DNA of 8,713 nt from JAGLCY01 sp965363725 (GTDB lineage: Bacteria > Krumholzibacteriota > Krumholzibacteriia > LZORAL124-64-63): contig CBDTUS010000154.1 in the NCBI GenBank assembly GCA_965363725.1, positions 1-8,713 of the forward strand. Direction: 5' to 3'. The position numbers and the translations under genes were made by a program. The notes beneath the pieces were generated by a model. It did no database searches and was not told the origin of the DNA. It saw only the letters and a program-made list of their open reading frames with translations. This document shows, one piece after another, positions 6,334-8,713 of this stretch. Positions within the stretch are counted from its first letter, which is position 1, and every line of letters begins with the position of its first letter.

Positions 6334-7433
6334 CAGGTCAGGATCTCCTTGAGTGCCGCCAAACACTGTTGATTCTCTTCGGGCAGGCCCACGCTGATTC
6401 TCAATGCGCCCTCGCCCAGGCCAAAGGCGTGCATGGGTCGAACGATAACGCCTTTTTGAAGCAACGCCTCGGTCACCTTGCCGGCGTCGCCCGGCGTACG
6501 CACCAGGATGAAGTTGGTCTGGCTCGGCACCACTTCGAGGCCGAGGCCGGCCAGTTCCTTCTCCATCCATTCCAGCTGCTGACGGTTGCGCTGCTTGCGG
6601 CCTTCGACTTCGTCCCAGTGGTCGATACATGCCAGCGCTGCGGCCTGGCTCAGCATGTTGACGTTGAAGGGCTCGCGGGTCTTGTGCAGCTCCCCGATCA
6701 GACCGGGATGCCCCACGCCGTAGCCGATACGCAGCCCGGCCATCGAATGGATCTTACTGAAAGTCCTCAAAAGCACAAGGTTCGGATGATCCCGCAGCAT
6801 GGCCAGGGTCTGGGGGTAGTCCTCGGCCGCCACATACTCGTAATAGGCTTCGTCCACCGCCACAATGACGTTCACCGGAATCGCAGCCAGGAATTCCCGG
6901 AACTCCTCGACGGCATTGTAGGTGCCGGTGGGGTTGTTGGGGTTGCAGACGATCACCAGCTTGGTCTGGGCGTCTACGGCGGCGGCCATGGCGGGCAGGT
7001 CGTGCTTGTCCTGTGGGCCCAGCGGCACGGGGCGCCCGCATTCGAAATGAACCGCCGTGGTCAGGGCATAGACGATGAAGCTGTGATGACTGAAGACGAC
7101 GTTCTCCCCTGGGGAGACCAGGGCCCGGATCAGGATGTCGATGACCTCGTTGCTGCCGTTGCCGAATATCAAGGCGCCCGGCTCCACGCCCAGATGCGTG
7201 GCCAGTCGGCGGGTCAGTTCGAAGCAGGCGGCGTCGGGGTATCGGTTGATGTCGCAGGCGGCCTTCTGGATTGCCTCCAGGACCGCGGGCAGAGGACCCT
7301 CGGGGTTTTCGTTGCTGGCCAGTTTGATGACCGAGTCCAGCCCGAGCTCGCGCTGGACTTCCTCGATGGGACGACCGGGGCTGTAGGGCCGGGTCGCCAG
7401 GATGCCGGGGCGAAAAAGACTCTTGAAATCCAT
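6333..7433 (-). CDS. hisC: Histidinol-phosphate / aromatic aminotransferase (HisC family)
   Basis: A fold-type I PLP enzyme of 366 aa. HisC converts imidazole-acetol phosphate to histidinol phosphate; relatives also transaminate phenylpyruvate, 4-hydroxyphenylpyruvate or prephenate. Visible motifs are KLASNENPEGP near the N-terminus, FGNGSNEVID, CNPNNPTG, DEAYYEY, and TFSKIHSMAGLRIGYG, where Lys227 is the expected PLP lysine; a C-terminal arginine lies in ALRISVG. The start is the ATG at 7433, with GAGGGGAG 5 nt upstream; a GTG two codons earlier would overlap that site. No other histidine gene is near. The gene overlaps a DAHP synthase and lies upstream of cmk-rpsA, the position of HisC in aromatic supraoperons, so a role in Phe/Tyr synthesis is as likely as one in histidine synthesis. 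Sequence alone does not decide between them. Confidence 0.92.
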   Translation of the reverse strand: MDFKSLFRPGILATRPYSPGRPIEEVQRELGLDSVIKLASNENPEGPLPAVLEAIQKAACDINRYPDAACFELTRRLATHLGVEPGALIFGNGSNEVIDILIRALVSPGENVVFSHHSFIVYALTTAVHFECGRPVPLGPQDKHDLPAMAAAVDAQTKLVIVCNPNNPTGTYNAVEEFREFLAAIPVNVIVAVDEAYYEYVAAEDYPQTLAMLRDHPNLVLLRTFSKIHSMAGLRIGYGVGHPGLIGELHKTREPFNVNMLSQAAALACIDHWDEVEGRKQRNRQQLEWMEKELAGLGLEVVPSQTNFILVRTPGDAGKVTEALLQKGVIVRPMHAFGLGEGALRISVGLPEENQQCLAALKEILT

Positions 7434-7473
7434 CGTCACTCCCCTCGTTCACCACGCCGTCGTCAAGGTGCGG

Positions 7474-8220
7474 TCATTCGGCCACCGCAACCTGTCCGCG
7501 CAGCGCTTCCACCTCTGAATGATCCAGTCTGCGAAAATCACCCGGGCGCAGAATGCCCAGCTTGATCGGCCCGATGGCCGTCCGTTGCAAGCGCACCACC
7601 TTCAAACCCACCGCCTGGAACATCCGGCGAATCTGGCGCCGGCGTCCTTCGTGGATTTCGATGACCCAGTGCCGGGTGGTCCCGTTGGGTCTCAATACCA
7701 GTCGACAGGGCCGGCATGGCCGCCCGTCGAGCATTACCCCACCCTTGGTCAGGGTCTTGATCATGTTCCGGTCCAGTTCCCCGTTGAGGTCGACCTCGTA
7801 GGTCTTCCACAATCCGGATTCGGGACGGCACATGGCCTGGTTGAGCATCCCATCGTCGGTCCAAAGGAGCAACCCGGTGGTCTCGGAGTCAAGCCGGCCA
7901 ACCGGCATGAATCGGTCGGGTATATCCGACTGCAGACGATAGGGAAGCAGGGATGGCTGCCCCCCCTGGGCCGCCAGCGTGGAAACCACGTCCTGAGGCT
8001 TGTGGAAGGCGTAGACCCGGTAGCCTTCGGGTAGGATCACGGGGCGCCCGTCGACGGTCACGGTATTGGTCCCCGGTTGGACCCGTCGCCCCAGGTCCTC
8101 GACCTTTTGGCCATCGATCTGCACCCGGCCCGCGCGCACGATGTCCTCCACCGAACGGCGGGACCCCAGTCCGGCCCGGGCCAGGAAACGGTTCAGGCGC
8201 ATGCCCGGTTCAGGCGTCAC
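7474..8220 (-). CDS. rluB: RluB/RsuA-family rRNA pseudouridine synthase
   Basis: Isomerises a specific uridine in rRNA to pseudouridine; E. coli RluB acts on 23S U2605. An N-terminal S4 RNA-binding domain (MRLNRFLARAGLGSRR...GRVQIDG) comes first, followed by the catalytic domain with YAFHKPQDVVST, VGRLDSETTGLLLWTDDG with the catalytic Asp111, KTYEVDL, and the C-terminal EGRRRQIRRMF. Length is 248 aa from a GTG at 8220, near the family norm. I preferred that start because AAGGAG lies 4 nt upstream, inside the scpB end, giving an 11-nt overlap with scpB. The ATG at 8202 begins exactly at the S4 domain but has no ribosome site and would rely on coupling; upstream ATGs at 8274 and 8262 are less likely. 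The scpB-rlu pairing is common in bacteria. The exact target uridine is not determinable, and RluE, RluF or RsuA function is possible. Confidence 0.92.
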   Translation of the reverse strand: MTPEPGMRLNRFLARAGLGSRRSVEDIVRAGRVQIDGQKVEDLGRRVQPGTNTVTVDGRPVILPEGYRVYAFHKPQDVVSTLAAQGGQPSLLPYRLQSDIPDRFMPVGRLDSETTGLLLWTDDGMLNQAMCRPESGLWKTYEVDLNGELDRNMIKTLTKGGVMLDGRPCRPCRLVLRPNGTTRHWVIEIHEGRRRQIRRMFQAVGLKVVRLQRTAIGPIKLGILRPGDFRRLDHSEVEALRGQVAVAE

Positions 8221-8713
8221 TGTTCTCCTTGGGTTCGGCCTGCTCGGGCAGGGGAGTTTCATCTTTCGACGCATCTTCCGGCGAGTCTTCGGCCTCGGCT
8301 TCGTCTGTTTCCAGCAAGGACCCGTTTTCTTCCGGCGTGGCGAAATAGTCTTCCAGTTCCTCGTCCGTCAGGTCGCGTCCCACCTGGTTGGCGAATTCCT
8401 TCAACTGGTCCCGATCGTCCATGACCCCTTCGATGTCCGGCAGGTCGGGCAGCTGTCCCAGGCCCTTCAGGCCGAGATGGTTGAGAAACTCCCGGGTGGT
8501 CCCGTACAGGAGAGGATTGCCGACCGCCTGGGAACGTCCGACCACGGAGATAAGGTTGCGCTCGGTCAGGGTGCTGATGGCGCCGCTGCTGTTGACACCC
8601 CGGATGTCGTCGACCTCGAGCCTGGTCAGGGGCTGCCGATAGCCGATGATGGCCAGCACTTCGAGCCCGGCCTTGGAAAGGCGGGTGAAGCGCCGGGTCT
8701 TGAGCATCTTTTC
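8210..8713 (-). CDS. scpB: ScpB, segregation and condensation protein B (C-terminal part, runs off window)
   Basis: ScpB works with Smc and the kleisin ScpA in the bacterial condensin that compacts and separates chromosomes. The window holds the last 167 codons. The second winged-helix domain is plain: RLSKAGLEVLAIIGYRQPLTRLEVDDIRGVNSSGAI, then LISVVGRSQAVGNPLLYGTT and EFLNHLGLKGLGQLPDLPD, all typical of ScpB. The first winged helix is upstream of the window, and the frame is open to the edge; the ATG at 8707 is internal to the protein, not its start. After the winged helix comes a tail of about 80 residues rich in Glu and Asp, ending ENSDA. Many ScpB proteins have a shorter tail. The downstream rlu gene overlaps its end. 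scpA would be expected upstream. Confidence 0.93.
   Translation of the reverse strand, partial: EKMLKTRRFTRLSKAGLEVLAIIGYRQPLTRLEVDDIRGVNSSGAISTLTERNLISVVGRSQAVGNPLLYGTTREFLNHLGLKGLGQLPDLPDIEGVMDDRDQLKEFANQVGRDLTDEELEDYFATPEENGSLLETDEAEAEDSPEDASKDETPLPEQAEPKENSDA

Noticed and set aside
5389..6372. A 327-codon open frame on the plus strand across aroF and the start of cmk
   Set aside because: Antisense to DAHP synthase with intact catalytic residues; low-complexity Gly/Ala/Gln translation with no family resemblance.
6334..6630. N-terminal extension of the DAHP synthase frame upstream to 6630
   Set aside because: It lies entirely inside hisC in another frame, its translation is Arg/Gly/Pro-rich noise, and a TGATG stop/start with AAGGAG marks the true start at 6333.
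6303..7565. A 420-codon open frame on the plus strand across hisC
   Set aside because: Antisense to a clear HisC, spans the hisC-rlu gap without a plausible ribosome site, and encodes no recognisable motif; a shadow frame in GC-rich DNA.

Overview
The window is a compact, GC-rich stretch of a bacterial chromosome in which every gene I can support lies on the minus strand, so transcription runs from high to low coordinates. In transcription order the genes are: scpB (3' part), an RluB/RsuA-type pseudouridine synthase, hisC, a short type I-beta DAHP synthase (aroF-like), a cytidylate kinase fused to a PlsC acyltransferase, rpsA (ribosomal protein S1), mtaB, and the 5' end of miaB. This is core housekeeping DNA. 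I see no mobile element, CRISPR array, tRNA or rRNA gene, or defence module.

The first block (8713 to 4020) looks like one operon. scpB and rlu overlap or nearly abut, hisC follows 40 bp later, hisC and aroF share a TGATG stop/start, and aroF and cmk-plsC are 1 bp apart. It is a shortened relative of the known 'aromatic supraoperon' (hisC - tyrA - aroA - cmk - rpsA): tyrA and aroA are absent and a DAHP synthase sits in their place. It joins chromosome segregation, rRNA modification, aromatic amino acid supply, CMP recycling and phospholipid acylation.

The second block is rpsA, with its own 174-nt upstream gap. That gap holds a good sigma70-type promoter (TTGCCA, 17 bp, TATATT), a small leader hairpin and a consensus AGGAGG. 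The S1 protein has six S1 domains plus long acidic low-complexity extensions at both ends. A strong intrinsic terminator follows rpsA, and an upstream segment could form a competing hairpin with its 5' arm, so downstream expression may be set by partial readthrough.

The third block is mtaB-miaB, separated by a single base. They are two paralogous radical-SAM methylthiotransferases that modify A37, next to the anticodon, on different tRNA sets. With rpsA and the pseudouridine synthase, the window has a strong translation theme.

Organism: a GC-rich bacterium, probably Gram-negative (full six-domain S1; cmk-rpsA linkage). Gene order and fusions do not match a well-studied phylum that I can name with confidence; a deltaproteobacterial-like or FCB/candidate-phylum lineage is possible, but that is inference. 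No intergenic gap exceeds 174 bp. I did not find a clearly undescribed system. The most interesting points are the possible attenuator after rpsA, the Cmk-PlsC fusion, and the reduced aromatic supraoperon.
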